From positions 5,852,551 to 5,916,550 of the forward strand of contig CM073895.1 in assembly GCA_037176705.1 (NCBI GenBank): a stretch of 64,000 nt of DNA, in the 5' to 3' direction. Below the pieces are notes generated by a model that saw only the letters and a list, made by a program, of their open reading frames with translations, did no database searches and was not told where the DNA came from. Positions 38,729-50,756 of this stretch are shown in pieces; position 1 is the stretch's first letter, and every line of letters starts with the position of its first letter. The stretch is from Molossus alvarezi (Eukaryota > Chordata > Mammalia > Chiroptera > Molossidae). The translations under genes were made by a program, and so were the position numbers.

Positions 38729-39739
38729 CACCTGAACGAGGCAGACATTAAGAGAAGTGTCCTCTTGCAGCCTCTTCCTGCCTGTCTGTTATAATCCTAG
38801 TTCTGGGATGAGAAGTATCTTCTAGTAATTAGATGCCCCTGATGGTTTCTGTGTTTTGGTTTTAATATTCCTTTGCTTCTTAATTTCTTTCTCATTACAG
38901 AGTTAAAATAAATTTTTAAAATATGAATGACATACAAGAAATACTCAAAACCAGACAGAAAAATGACTAACTAGATAGACTACTAAAACCTCTGTACCTT
39001 ATACGGAATTTGCCTGTACCTCGCATCTCTCGTATGTGCTGGCCACAGTGGCTGACTCCAACCAACATCCATTCCAAATCCAATCACAATGATCTAAACC
39101 CATTTTCCTAATGGCTTAGAAGTGGACACATGACCCAATCTATGCCAATGAGATGAAGATTAAGGGAAACCTTCTGGGAGAATGTTCCTTTCTTCTAGAG
39201 GGAAGAGAAGAATGATCCCCTCAACATTTGCTGTATTTCATTCACTGTAAGATCCACTATTAGTTTATGTGCATTTAGTAAGGAGAAATGCTGCCCATTA
39301 CATTATAATCATACCACAGACTGTACAATGAAGTCCGTCAGAGATAATAAGAAGTGAAGGAAAGAAGAGCATCTTAGGATCAGTGAAGTCAGCTAACGGC
39401 TTGAGGAGGAAGCCAGCACACAGGGGACAGCCAAGCACCAGGATAGCCACGGAGAAGCAGAGCCTGGTCCTGCTTAACCAGGGTGTGATGATTTGTGGGA
39501 CCATTAACAGCCAAGTTCAGCCCGAGTTTTCTGCTCCTGCCCATCAAAGCATCCTAACTGACAGAGAGATCAAAGGAAGAGATGACAAACATGACACCAG
39601 AGTCTCAGTAAACCAAATAAAGCATGAGAGGGGGCACAGGTCACAATACAACAAGCTACCATCTGACAAGTATCCTAACCATCCTAACTCTTCTGAAGGA
39701 AAGAGAGCTTTTAAGAAGTTAAAATCAATGTATGTGGTA

Positions 39740-40180
39740 ACCAACTGTTCACGGATGGGTGAATGGATAAACAAAAGTTGATATATACGTACGATGGATC
39801 AACTATTCAGCCTTAGAAAGGAATTGAATTCCAACACGTTATAACCTGTGTGCACCATGAAGACATCGTGCTAAGTACAATAAGCCAGACACAGAGGACA
39901 GATACTGTGTGGTTCCACTAATCTGAGGTATGTAGACTAGGAAAATTTATACAGAGAGTAGATTTGTGGGTGCCAGGGGCTGAGGGGCAGAAGAATGAGG
40001 AGTTAATGTTTAGGGGGGACGGTTTCAGTTTGGGAAGATGAAAAGTTCTGGAAGTCGATGGTGGTGATGACTACACACTATGAATGTACTTAATGCCACT
40101 TAATTATATACTTAAAAATGGTTAGAATAATTTTTACATCATGCATATTTTACCATAATTAAAAAATAAAAGTATGAGGT
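39740..40180 (+). repeat. Decayed L1 3' end
   Basis: Matches old L1 order: acggatgggtgaatggataa, actattcagccttagaaagg, gctaagtacaataagccaga, tgggtgccaggggctgaggg and atgccacttaattatatact. Confidence 0.85.
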
Positions 40181-40321
40181 AATCTGGAAAAAGAAACCTG
40201 TGCATTTATATAAAAATGCCTGTAGAGATATCAACAGTTCTAAGTTGCTCCTCAACAGAATAAAAGAGAAGCAGAATAAGAAATAAAAACCTATCAAGGA
40301 AGCTACTGAAATGCACTTTAC

Positions 40322-40370
40322 CTGATGGCTAGGACCGACACGAATTTCTCCCTGGGTACTGTTCAGCCTC
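40322..40370 (-). CDS. RERE: RERE coding exon, start of ELM2 domain (49 nt)
   Basis: Read on the minus strand, this exon follows a good acceptor (CTAAC branch-like motif, then TTTTCCTGACAG) and ends at CAG|GTAAAG. It starts with one base that completes a codon from the upstream exon, then encodes RLNSTQGEIRVGPSHQ and ends on a codon boundary. The RVGPxxQAxxPxL pattern, completed by the next exon, is the classic start of an ELM2 domain. The residues match what I know of RERE (atrophin-2), a nuclear co-regulator whose ELM2-SANT region is linked to HDAC1/2 recruitment and which acts in retinoic-acid signalling and development. In the human protein this joins the BAH domain to ELM2. The BAH exons must lie beyond position 64000, since I found none in the 23.6 kb upstream. 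The paralogue ATN1 lacks this region, so RERE is the only good candidate. Confidence 0.93.
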
Positions 40371-40739
40371 CTGTCAGGAAAACAGATTTGGTTAGCAAAT
40401 GTAGTTTTGACATAAACGTTCACATATTTTTCAAGGAAAATAATCCACTTCAAATAAATGAGGTATAACTCAGGAAGAATCCACTATTTCTAATGCTGCC
40501 TTGTACATGCACACCCCCCACCTCATACATCTCTCAACTTTTCCTCCTAGAAACCCCACGACTGCAGCTTCCTGGTGGAGTGCCTTTACCATCACTGCTT
40601 CCATGCCTCAGAAAGAGGCGCATGCCGATAGTATAATTCCAATAGATGCTTATTCTTTTCAAACATTTCAGGGTGCCCTACAATAAACCTTATTAAAATA
40701 TAAACAAGGTAATTTATGGTTCCGAGCATACATACTGGG

Positions 40740-41050
40740 TCATTCACTCATTACTTCATTCAACAAATATTTATTATGCACCAACTATACGTCAGGAATT
40801 ATCCTAGGTGTTGAGGATAAAGCAATGAACAGAACACTGTTCTTGCCTTCTTGGAACTTATATTCTAATTCAGGTAAGAAACAAAAACAAATAATAGGTC
40901 AGATGATGATAAAGGCCAAGGAATTGTGTAGATGGTAAATGATGAAATATTTTTACAGCTTTCTACAGGACAGTCATGAAAGGTCTCATTAATAAAGTGA
41001 AACCTGAGCAGAGATGAAAGACATGAGAGGGAATGAGCTCAGCAGGTCTT
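40740..41050 (-). repeat. L2 LINE 3' region
   Basis: Reverse L2: ttcattcaacaaatatttat, agcaatgaacagaacactgt, cttcttggaacttatattct, and the deeper block acctgagcagagatgaaaga. Confidence 0.85.
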
Positions 41051-41089
41051 GGAGGTGAAAGGGCTTCTCTCATTTCAGTCTATGCTGTT

Positions 41090-41410
41090 CTTTTTTTCTT
41101 TTTTGTTACACAAATTAACTCATTTACTATAGGACAGCAGTGTTTCGATGTGTGGAGCTTCTACTGGTCTTTCAGTTCCTGTCCTCTAATGGCAGATGTG
41201 GCTGCAAGGGCAGTGCCAGCGACTGTCTTCATGCAGGGACCACAGTGCCAGATCCCACAGCTCGTCTCTTCATCTTAGTTTCACCAAGGAAGAAGCATAT
41301 GTACTTGGCATACTGGTTAATTTCAATTTTCTTCACCATTTTCCTGAAGGAGGCACCGTAACAGGTCCCACTTTACCAACGATGTGGACCTTCTTGGTGT
41401 GTCTAGCCAT
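41090..41410 (-). pseudogene. RPL37A: Processed pseudogene of ribosomal protein RPL37A
   Basis: Read on the minus strand from an ATG at 41410, the sequence follows the RPL37A mRNA: GCTAGACACACCAAGAAGG, then AAAATGGTGAAGAAAATTG, ACTAAGATGAAGAGACGAG, GGCACTGCCCTTGCAGCC and GAACTGAAAGACCAGTAG at 41161. The 3' UTR (GAAACACTGCTGTCCTATAG, AAATGAGTTAATTTGTG) and a poly(A) tract (T run at 41090-41105) complete it. There are no introns. The coding part spans 250 nt, shorter than the parent's 279 nt, and carries frameshifting deletions, so it is dead. It has the same orientation as RERE, so it would be transcribed within the intron. Confidence 0.93.
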
Positions 41411-41614
41411 GTCACAGAAACCTAGGTCACAACCCCGAGACAGCAGGTCTATGCCATTTTTACTGCACTTGCAAGGCCCCCCCTCCCTTGCTCCAAATCC
41501 TAACCATCCAAGTTCCTTTTAAAAGCCACTATTTCCAAGAAGTCTTTCTTGATGTCCTCCCCATTTCACTCCACACACCCAGAAAAGTGTAGGGAGTCTT
41601 CCTCTTTTCACTCC

Positions 41615-41735
41615 ATGAAATATTCATTGAATATCTTTTTTGTCCCAGGCCATGCATAGGGCACTTACTGAGTGTACGACGGAGAACAAAGAAATATAGT
41701 CCCTGCCCTCCCAGTTCCCAGCTACCTGTGTGTAA
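41615..41735 (-). repeat. L2 LINE 3' fragment
   Basis: Reverse L2: atattcattgaatatctttt, gtcccaggccatgcataggg, then agtccctgccctcccagttc. Confidence 0.7.
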
Positions 41736-41894
41736 CATTAGGAAAACCTTTTCTGTGTCCAGTGACCAGTCTCTGTTGGGTTTACAGTCACCACTGAATT
41801 GACACTAGTGCCCAGGAGCAGACTTTACATAGCAAGAGCTGATCAGTGAGTATGTGTCGCCTTGCACTGAGCTGAAGAGTACTATAAAATAGCT

Positions 41895-42062
41895 GCCCTG
41901 GCCGGTTTGGCTCAGTCCGTTAGAGCGTCAGCCTGTGGTCCAGAGAGACCCGGGTTGGGTCATGCGGGAGGCAACCACTCGATGTGCCCCTTTCACATCG
42001 ATGTTTCTCTCTCTCTCTTCCTCTCTCTCCTTCCCACTCTATCTGAACAAAAAAACAAAACA
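41895..42062 (+). mobile_element. Ves-type SINE with internal deletion
   Basis: The head is normal to gacccgggtt, then jumps directly to gggtcatgcgggaggcaacc, losing about 75 bp. The tail lacks the tcctcgggtgagg box. TSD is unclear (aaaatagct/aaaacagca). Confidence 0.88.
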
Positions 42063-43241
42063 AAACAGCAAAGCACCGAAGAGGAAGCAGTCTCTTGTTT
42101 CTCTCCTGTGGATCTGATTTGCCCACCATTATGTATGAAGTTGTTAAAGTGAATTTAAAAAACTTATTTCCTTCAGAGGCCTTGGGTCCAGCACTTCCTT
42201 CATTTTTAATCCAACAATTTTACTCATGAAGAGTCTTATCTGGGCAAAGGTGGCCAGTAGATATGACAAAGGAGAGATGAGTAACAAAAAGAAAAAAATG
42301 TGTGTCCCAGTACTTTTGAGCTTACACCCCACCTACCAGGGGAGGTAGCATCCATCCCCAAAATACCAGAAAAATTTCAATCTCTATGTTCATGAGCACA
42401 AAGCATTTCAGGAGAAACAGAGTACAAAACTGATAAGGGGAGTGGCCAAAATTAGGCAGGCTTCAGGAGCAGACAGTCAATGAATGGGTTAAGTTCCAAA
42501 GAGACCTCTGAAGGAGCCGACAAGCACAACAGAGGGCTGGCTCCACAAATGGGAGGAAAGCCCTGCAAAGACAGCAGGTTGAGGGAGAGAGAGGGACATG
42601 GTGGGGGAAAAGCTTGCATGAAGTGCAGACATAAAATGTAAGCCATCTTCGTGTCTTCAGGAGGCGGACATGTTGAAAAACAGAAGCCAGAAGATAAACT
42701 GTTCTAGCAGGGCTCTGTAAGAATCATAAGAAGCTGTTTAGGGAGGTGTGGAGAAGAACCACTGGACCAGGAGACTATCAATCACCAGTACCGTTTTTAA
42801 AAAAATAAGCAGTTAGTATTACCAATTTCCCTTCTAACTTGTCCCTTTGTTTCATAACTAGCTATGAACCAAACTAGCTGCCAAAAGTTTCTCCTTTATT
42901 TCTAAATACTTTCCAAATGTTTGTGTGCCTACATTTAAGTCCAGCCAAAACATTATCATCTCAGAAAGCTGCAGCCACAGCCCATCCAGTAATTTGTACC
43001 CAACAGCTCCTCTCTCAGGTTGTTCTAGAAGGTCTATGTTATGCCAAGATTTTCAAGTGTTTGGTTATGAAAGCATTTCCCATTACTGCTACAGATACTG
43101 CTAAGTCCTTCATAATTCCAAGACAAACATTCCTGGTTCATTTCATTTTAATACTTTTTCTCTTTTATGTTTTTTTGTTCTTATTTTCTTTTAATATTTT
43201 AATAAGCCAATGTCATATTAGCTTAAAATTATACCACAATT

Positions 43242-43457
43242 GCCCGGCCAGTGTGGTTCAGTGGTTGAGCATCGACCCATGCACTAAGAGGTCGCCAGTT
43301 CGATTCCCAGTCAGGGCACATGCCCAGGTTGTGGGCCCAATCCCTAGTGGGGAACATGCAGGAAGTGACCAATCGACAATGTTTCTCTCTCTCTCCCTCT
43401 CCCTTTCTTTCTCTCTAAAACTCAATAAAGAAAATGTTTTAAAAATCTCAACAAGAA
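43242..43457 (+). mobile_element. Ves-related SINE, older subfamily
   Basis: Head gcccggccagtgtggttcag, middle cagtcagggcacatgcccag, tail ctcaataaagaaaatg. Probable TSD ataccacaat/gtaccacaat. Confidence 0.87.
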
Positions 43458-44104
43458 ATGTACCACAATAATAAAAACAACCCCCCAAATACCTTATTGA
43501 ATAGAACTAATTAGACCTTATTTATATGTGTAAAAATGGAGGCTAATAATTATTAATACTGCTAATAATAATACAAGTGAGGGAAAAAAATGTGTTGGGG
43601 AAATCTTAAGAGCCTAAATTGAAAAAGTTTTCTCTCATTCATGAAGGCTACTATAAGGTAAGTAAAAAGTACAAAATAAAGGTAAAACAAAGAACTTTAA
43701 AAAAAAACATATTTACAAATCAATTTTTACAACAAAAGCATTTCTGAATCATATGCAGCTTTCAAATATTAGGATTTCACACTAAGAGACACAACAGTTA
43801 TTTTTGAGCAGGGTCAGGATCTTAGGGAAGCAGACACTGGCATTAGCTGCCATGTCCAGGAACTCCCAAACACAGAATAAATGGCAGAAATACTTTTTAG
43901 GTCCATGATAAAAAAAAGATAGATAGCAACAGAACCCATTAGTGAGAACTGGCTGCATCCAACAGAAGAACTGTCAAAATATGAACTAAAGTTGAAAGAT
44001 AAGAAGTAGGCTTCATAGGAAACTGCCAGGATCCAGCTATACCTAAAATCCACAGAACTATCACCACCCTCCCCTCTTCTGACAGCATCCAAACTCTGTT
44101 AAAT

Positions 44105-44360
44105 CAAACATTCCTCCCCTGCTGCCTCACTCCTCCCTTCTTCCCGAAGGCTCCTCTTATGGCTCACACTGCACTGTAGAGGATAAGTCTGCTATGTGAG
44201 CATTTCCTACCTCCACCACTCTGGGACTATCAGCTTCTAAAATACAAGAACTAAGATTTAATTCATTTTTTGTATCCCCCCAGAGTCTAATACAGTCCCT
44301 GCCTGGCATTATTATGCATTCGGGACAAATTAAAAGTTCCTTGACTGCATAAATATCTCT
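44105..44360 (+). repeat. L2 LINE 3' fragment
   Basis: Decayed L2: tcagcttctaaaatacaaga, catttttt-gtatccccccag and cagtccctgcctggcattat. Confidence 0.6.
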
Positions 44361-44506
44361 GGACTACTAAGATGTAAAACTTGACAAAAATCACCAGGAA
44401 TTATTACTTAAATGTAGCATCAACAGTGTGTAGAAAACATCTGATAATCATATGCTGACTACTACATTTTTCCCCTTAGGTAAACAATTCTCAAACCCCT
44501 TCACAT

Positions 44507-44989
44507 TTTTTTTACAGTGTAAAGAGTGTATATTTAGAATTAGCTAGCTGAACTCAGTTTAGATGATCATAATTTTGTTGGAAATATCCCAAGCATCATA
44601 GTCAGGAGTCAGTGAAACATATGCCTTCTTCTCTTCATCAGGTTTGATCAGGGTGTTGACCTTGGCCACGTCAGTGTCATAGAGCTTTTTCACAGCCTGT
44701 TTGATCTGGTGCTTGTTGGCCTTGACATCCACAGTGAACACAAATGTATTGTTGTCTTCTATCCTCTTCATGGCTGATTCAGTAGTCAGAGGGAATCTGA
44801 CGATGACAGTAGTCAAGCTTGTTTCTCCCGAGGAAGCTCTTCCAAGGACATTTAGGCTGTCTTTGGCCGTCAGAAGGTGGGTGGTGTGCGGATCTTCATT
44901 TTTTGTGTGGCATTGCTTTCCTTTGTCTTCAAAGTTTTGGCTCTGGCTTTGAAAGGGGTAGGGGCTCCCTTCTTAACTTTCAGTGATAT
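44507..44989 (-). pseudogene. RPL23A: Processed pseudogene of ribosomal protein RPL23A
   Basis: On the minus strand the copy starts near 44989, where ATA replaces the start ATG, and continues through [17 protein letters not shown] N-terminal sequence. A 258-nt open stretch (44816-44559) encodes [38 protein letters not shown] and a C-terminal [13 protein letters not shown] before TAA. The intronless 3' UTR ends in a short A run at 44514-44507. An in-frame TGA after CCCACCTTC and a 17-bp deletion in the basic N-terminal part disable it. The open C-terminal half is chance preservation. It lies inside the Charlie relic, with a degraded TSD (atgaaaggg/atgtgaagggg). Confidence 0.94.
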
Positions 44990-45605
44990 CTTTGTAAAAA
45001 GCCCTTTCATGTTCTTCAAATTACTGAGCATCCCAACTAAGTTGTGCTTGTGAGAAATTTCGAAATATTTATTTATAGCAATAAGCTCATTATTTATGCA
45101 TATTAACACGCATAAAATTTTTTATAAAACATGACTGTACTTACACAGAAAAACAGTGAAAATAAAGGCACTGTTTCACATTTTTGCAAATCTCTTTAAT
45201 GGAAGATAGCTGGATTCTCATATCTGCTTCTACATTCAATGTGTTGCAACATGTTGGTTTGGTTAATATACAGTATATGAGGAAAATCTTGTCTCATACA
45301 GATATGTAACTAGAAAAGCAAAAAATATTTTAATACCTTTTTTTGCTAATTATGGATATTCTTTTTGATACTACACCGAAACTCAACAAGTGATTGTTTC
45401 TTAAAGGATTTTGGCCAATGTGAATCTGAAACCTTATTAATGACCTTCTGGATTCTTACATTAAAATCCATTAGTCTGTCTTGGTCTATGGATAAAGCTT
45501 CTACCAAGACATGATTTTGTAATGTCATTCATTGGTTAGATGGAAAATATTAGTTCACTAAGTTTTGCAGATCTTCCAAATATCAATACAATTCATTACA
45601 CACTT

Positions 45606-45812
45606 GTTGTTGTTGTTGTTAATCCTCACCCAAGGATCTTTTTCCATTGATTTGGGGGGAGGGGCATCGATGCGAGAGAGACACATCAACTGGTTGCTTC
45701 TTGCTCAACCCCAACCGAGAGTGGGGATCGAACCCTCAACCCAGGAATCGAACCCACGACTCTTTGGTCTACGGGCTGACACTCTACCCACTGAGCCAAA
45801 CTGGCCAGGGCA
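45606..45812 (-). mobile_element. Ves-type SINE inside the hAT relic, GTT-repeat tail
   Basis: Reverse copy with perfect 12-bp TSD cattacacactt (45594-45605 and 45813-45824). The tail is (GTT)n on the plus strand, and the pyrimidine middle is reduced to ttggggggaggggc. Confidence 0.92.
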
Positions 45813-46919
45813 CATTACACACTTAAAAAAAAATCACACTCATTAATATCACCACCTGTCTCATAAGAAAAGCCTATGGGTGCAAAAGAGCTGTCAAACT
45901 CAAAACGGTGGGTCCAGTTTTTCAAAATCCTAATTTTTACTCTGAAGCTTAAATCTTACCATTAGCAAATATGAGCTATTGTTTTCCTTGAAATGGCAGG
46001 CTTACTTCCTCCACTTTCAATTAAGTGTCTGCCAGTTACCCAAGTTTGAACAACCAGTTTGTCAGTTATTCTCTCAAATAAAAATGGTGTGCATGGGAAA
46101 AGTGGCGAGGTGAGCCTCTAAACAGTCTATGTCCTTGGGCATGCAACAGAAGTCTTTCGTGTCACTTCCCATTTCTTCACAAAGAACATCACAAAGACAG
46201 ACCTCAAGGGTTAGGGTTTGATACAATTTATAATGGGGTCCACAAACCACACTTTTAGAAGTGCTGCTTATGAAGCATTCTGAACTTTAAAAAGTATCAG
46301 AGGCTAAAATTCAAAAGGCCCCTAATCCAGACAATTCCAGGGTTACCCATCGATTAGTAGCACAATAGCTAACAATTGAGTACTTTACATCTGTTCTAGG
46401 GACTCTACAGTATTACCTCCTTTTACATATTAATTCATATCTTGAAATTGATTGAAATATTAGTACTGATATTCACAGAAATCCAGATCTCATTCTATCT
46501 TGTGTTTAAACAACACAGCTACATAAGGTTTCTGCTTGATATACAGCATTGCTTAATTAATAGAGAGGGTATGGGCAAAGCCAAAGCGGCCAACAATTAA
46601 GGAACAAAAATCCAGACCAAGGACAGTGTAAATCCCAAGAAGGCCAGATAAGGGACACTACATATGAAATAAGAGACCAGAGATGGAAGTCACACCCCAG
46701 GATAATGCAGGACACATCTGTGTATACCTTTATCCTTGCTTCAGGGTTTCCACCTATAGTATCTTAAATTCAGATATCTCATAGTTGTATGATAAACAAA
46801 AGCAAATTAATAGTGCTTTCTATGCCAGGTATATATTATTTAATTATTCCTTATGAGGCAGTATCTTCACTTTATAGAAAAGAGCAGTATTAACTGTAAT
46901 ATCAATAAAGAATCTAACA

Positions 46920-47160
46920 TATACACTGAACATTTGCTCTGTGCCAGGCATTTCAAGCCAAGCAAATTCAATATATTTTCTTATTTAATCTTAAGGATGA
47001 CTGTAAAGTAGGTGCTACTGTTACCTGGCCAGATAAGGAAACTGAACCTAAGAAAGGTTAAGAAATTGACAAAGATTACAGAGCCAACATGTGAAAAAAC
47101 CAGGATTCAAACTCAAGTTTAGTTAACTCCAACGTCAGAACTCCCAGTCACAGTCCCATA
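46920..47160 (-). repeat. MIR SINE
   Basis: Reverse MIR: gctctgtgccaggcatttca, gataaggaaactgaacctaa, gaaaggttaagaaattgaca and ccaggattcaaactcaag. Confidence 0.85.
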
Positions 47161-47369
47161 TGGCAGAGTGATTGAGTTATGGAACCAGAATTGTACTACT
47201 TACAAACAAATAGAACCAGAATGAGAAACCATATCCTTTTCTCTAATTCAGTTCTATGTTCATTTCAAGCACTAAAGCAAGACAAAATAATCAAAAGGAG
47301 GGTTTTTCAAAGCTTGAAAATCATATTAGAAAAGAAAAGCCATCAACGTTAAAGGCCAATTTATGTATC

Positions 47370-47700
47370 ACTATGACAATGACAAACTTATAGAGATGGA
47401 GAAAAGATTAGTGGTGGCAAGGTGTTAGGAACAGTGAAGGAGAGGGGAGAGGGTGGGAAAATCTGTGTGATGATGGACCACATAAATCTACATTATGGTG
47501 GTAGGTACACAAAGTTACACTTGTGATGAAATGACACAGGACTATGCACACACTGTACTGATGCCGATGTCTAGGTTTTGATATTGCACTACATCATATA
47601 CAATGTACCTATTGGGGGAAGTGAGAGAAGGGTGCAGGGCAGCACTCTGTAGCATCTTGCAACTTCCTGTGCACCTAAAAAATTCAAAGTTTTTAAAAAG
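47370..47700 (+). repeat. Decayed L1 3' end
   Basis: Fits the old L1 3' pattern: gacaaacttatagagatgga, agattagtggtggcaaggtg, then ttgatattgcactacatcat and gggggaagtgagagaaggg. Confidence 0.65.
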
Positions 47701-49489
47701 TCAAAAGAAGAGGTTAGCTGAGTACAGCATTACAGACAAACTGAGGATAAGAAAGCCAGACATGAGAAAAGTTGATTAAATGACAGATTCCCTGCAAAAT
47801 ATACTGTAGAGAGATGAACACGTAACTAAAGAAAGGATGCCACAGCTAATGAGCAATGAAATTCAGGAATTACCTCAAGTCACGAATTTCTTTTTTTCTC
47901 TGTTTATTAAAGGATCTCTGGTATGGGTCATCTTTTTTGAGAAATCCTTAACTGTGAATCATACGTTAAAAAAAAGAACTGCCACCATCCTCACCAGCAG
48001 AGAGAAATTCCTCTGTGTGGCTAATGTAAATAATACATGATTTTCAAATCAGCTGAGACTCAGTCCTCATTATTCTATAAATCTGTGCTTTGGAATATGA
48101 AAAAATAGTCCCAGAAGGCAAATTACAATAATGGTAAGTCATTGTGTTTATTCCTTGAGTATTAAAAAAAAGAAAGAAAAGAAATACATTGTATATGAAA
48201 TCGGATACAAAAGAAACCAATGTAACAAAGCAGTATCCATGGCAACTACAACTTAATATTTCAGGCCTCTTCAGCTGCAGTGGATTAAATAAAATGACAA
48301 GATGTTCCCTTTGAAAAGTAACCTGTTACCATGGAAACATTTTAGTCTAAGAAGTAAACAGGGAATGGACAGAAAGGAGCAGGAAGCCTGCAACTGAATA
48401 TCAAAAAGGGAGATGCATCTATGCAAAGGAGATGAGAAGGCTGGCTGGCTAGACACAGAGAGGACTCCTTGAGAAGAGCGTGTTAGCTGGAAAAAGGAGC
48501 CTGCCCAGACAGATTCGCTTCTTCATCCTAGTGAGATGGGATGGAGTGAGGGAGGCAAGGGTCTGTGAACATTTGCTCAAGGCACCCAAATATCTCTACA
48601 TGAGCATGGTAACTTCTTGAGACAAGGACTTGGGTATATAGGGGAAGAAGAGGGTCAAGAACATGGGATCTAGGGGAAATGACATGAGATGGTAGAACAG
48701 AGGCCTTTTAGAGGAGCTGGCATTAACTTCCCATCATAACCCAGACCTCGTCCCCACCCCAAACACAGAATTAACAGCAGTGTGGCCTTTGGCCAATTCC
48801 CAAAAGGCTGGGCCTGATAACTCTCAAGTCAGCCCTGCTCTGTGGCTGGTGTCACGTGTGAATGAATCACTGTGCAATCTTCCTTTACCTGTCCTTCATA
48901 TGGCAACGCTCAGAGAGATCATTCTTATCTTTTCTACACTGTGTTGAATTAAGCAGGAAGACTGACATGAAATCAACAAAAAGAAGACCAGATATTCTAT
49001 TACCTCATTCAGAAAATGACCACAGAAATGGACTGTAGGTCAGGAAAAAATACACCAAATTTTAGGAAAACAGAAAGGCAATCTATCAGAATCACTTCCT
49101 TTTAGAAGGGTGGACAGGCATGAAAATTAGGCTGATGAGGAGGAAGACTGGAACAGTGCACAGGGTTTCTCAGATTTGTCCAACATGAATACATATTCTA
49201 AAGGAGTTTTTAACAAGCCTGTGATTTCTTTAAAGTCTAACATCGTATCTTAAAAATTCATGTAAATTTTGTATTCTATTCCAGAACATATTCTCATTCA
49301 TTTTCAGATAGAAAATATTTTCCCTAAATCTGAAAGAATCACCATGTTGTTGTTTTTTTGTACATCCTACCAGGATGCTCCACAACTTTGGCACCCCACT
49401 ACTAGGAGGGAAGAGCTATTAGACACACCTGTGTCTAGCTGCTCAGGAGCAGGGGAAGAGCTCAGATTTCAGAGTCTAATGAACGTGGA

Positions 49490-49690
49490 TTAAAATGTTA
49501 CTACCAAGGTTTTGCTAGCTCTAAGCATGACTTTGAAGACATAACTCAATCTCTCTGAGCCCGTTTCCTCATCAATGAAATGACATTCTTAACAACTAGT
49601 TTACAAGGTTGCTGTAAAAATAAAAACTGATCTCTGGAAAGAAGTAGGCACAGCTCCTGTTGCATAGTAGTCATTACTATTATTAGCTCA
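49490..49690 (+). repeat. MIR SINE fragment
   Basis: Reads cataactcaatctctctgag, ccgtttcctcatcaatgaaa, acaaggttgctgtaaaaata and ends near gcatagtagtcattactatt. Confidence 0.8.
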
Positions 49691-49724
49691 AAGTACTGGC
49701 AGTAAGTGAGAACAGAAGCTAATT

Positions 49725-49940
49725 CCTCTGAGCTCCCAAAGCAACACCTATCTCTTCTTCAGTCCTTATCACAGTCACGATTTTATATTTATTTTGTGTA
49801 ATTATTTATTTCAAAGGATGCCTGCCTGTTAGACCAAAAGCACCATGTGGGCAGAAACCAAGTCTGTTTTTAGCTCCCAATTACATGTCAGAGCACACTG
49901 GCATTCACTAAATAGATCTTACATGAACAAATGACTCCAA
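49725..49940 (+). repeat. L2 LINE 3' fragment
   Basis: Decayed L2: ctctgagctcccaaagcaac, ttatttattt-rich spacer, tagaccaaaagcaccatgtg and ggcagaaaccaagtctgttt. Confidence 0.7.
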
Positions 49941-50756
49941 TATTTTAACTCAATTATTAGTTAGCCATAGATAGCAACTAAGCATTCAGTCACTTGTCAC
50001 AGACGATTAGCCCTCCAAGCAAAATTAATCTGAAACAAATTTGATAAAGTGCTCAGCATGAACAAAATTCAGTATTCATGAAAAAAAAGAAAAAGAAAAT
50101 CAGTCAACAGCTGAAAGAGTTAATGTTCCAAATTCATACACAAATGCAAAGATCAAGATAGGAACTCCTCCAAAATCGAGAATCACAATATTCTAAACAC
50201 TCTCTGATGGAAGTCCCATCTAATCAAATCTTCCAGTTTACCAGAAGAAACCAAGGATTAAGGGGATAAAGGTGCTCTTTCTAAGGGTTACAGCTCAGTT
50301 AATTACAGAGGACTCCAGGCCACAGAGCCGCTTCCCTCCACAGGGTCTCCTACATATAATTCAGAAGCCAAGCTAAGAATTTAGACACTGGCTGAGGATT
50401 AGGAAGAATTTCCATGCCGACAATAAGGTACATGGCCTCTACACAGTATTTAATATCAGAAAAAATGGTTTAAAAAATTTTAAACAACATGTAAGAAAGA
50501 ATCTGGTTTCAAAGCAATACAATGACTTTACTCCACTGTCTATATGTCTTGTCTGGCCTTGCCTGTTACATAACAACATTCAGTGTATCTGCCCATGGAA
50601 TATGTCTGCATCCCACCTCAGGCTCCTCCTGGGGTTTACTGTCATCACTGGCTGCAAACAAGGAAACTGCTTTAAGGACCACAGTCCGACACAAAGCTGT
50701 GCGGGCACGCGTGTGCGCACACAAACACACATATCTGATACTTTAGAACAAACTTA

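Larger units (their letters stand above)
44481..46260 (-). mobile_element. Decayed hAT-Charlie-type DNA transposon with transposase remnant
   Basis: On the minus strand, 46110-45180 translates in broken frames to a ZBED/hAT-type transposase tail. Recognisable blocks are around 46100 (TCACCTCGCCACTTTTCCCA, TTTGAGAGAATAACTGACAA), then VNKVSDSHWPKSFKKQSLVE, EFRCSIKK and a degraded TYLCE-like block. The non-coding 3' part follows, and the end near 44481 reads TTTGAGAATTGTTTA, resembling the Charlie terminal inverted repeat. It has many stops. It is interrupted by the RPL23A pseudogene (44507-44989) and a SINE (45606-45812). The 5' terminus is uncertain. Confidence 0.7.

Noticed and set aside
39383..39781. 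132-codon plus-strand ORF
   Set aside because: Runs from an unassigned old repeat-like region into an L1 3' end. Chance open frame.
41033..41522. Overlapping plus-strand ORFs at 41033-41522
   Set aside because: They are antisense shadows of the RPL37A pseudogene.
42917..43471. 184-codon plus-strand ORF
   Set aside because: The last third is translated SINE (43242-43457). The rest has no recognisable domain or splice context and runs antisense to RERE.
45346..45528. Minus-strand 60-codon ORF as a host gene exon
   Set aside because: It resembles hAT transposase, but adjacent sequence has stops and frameshifts and no splice sites. Treated as transposon remnant.
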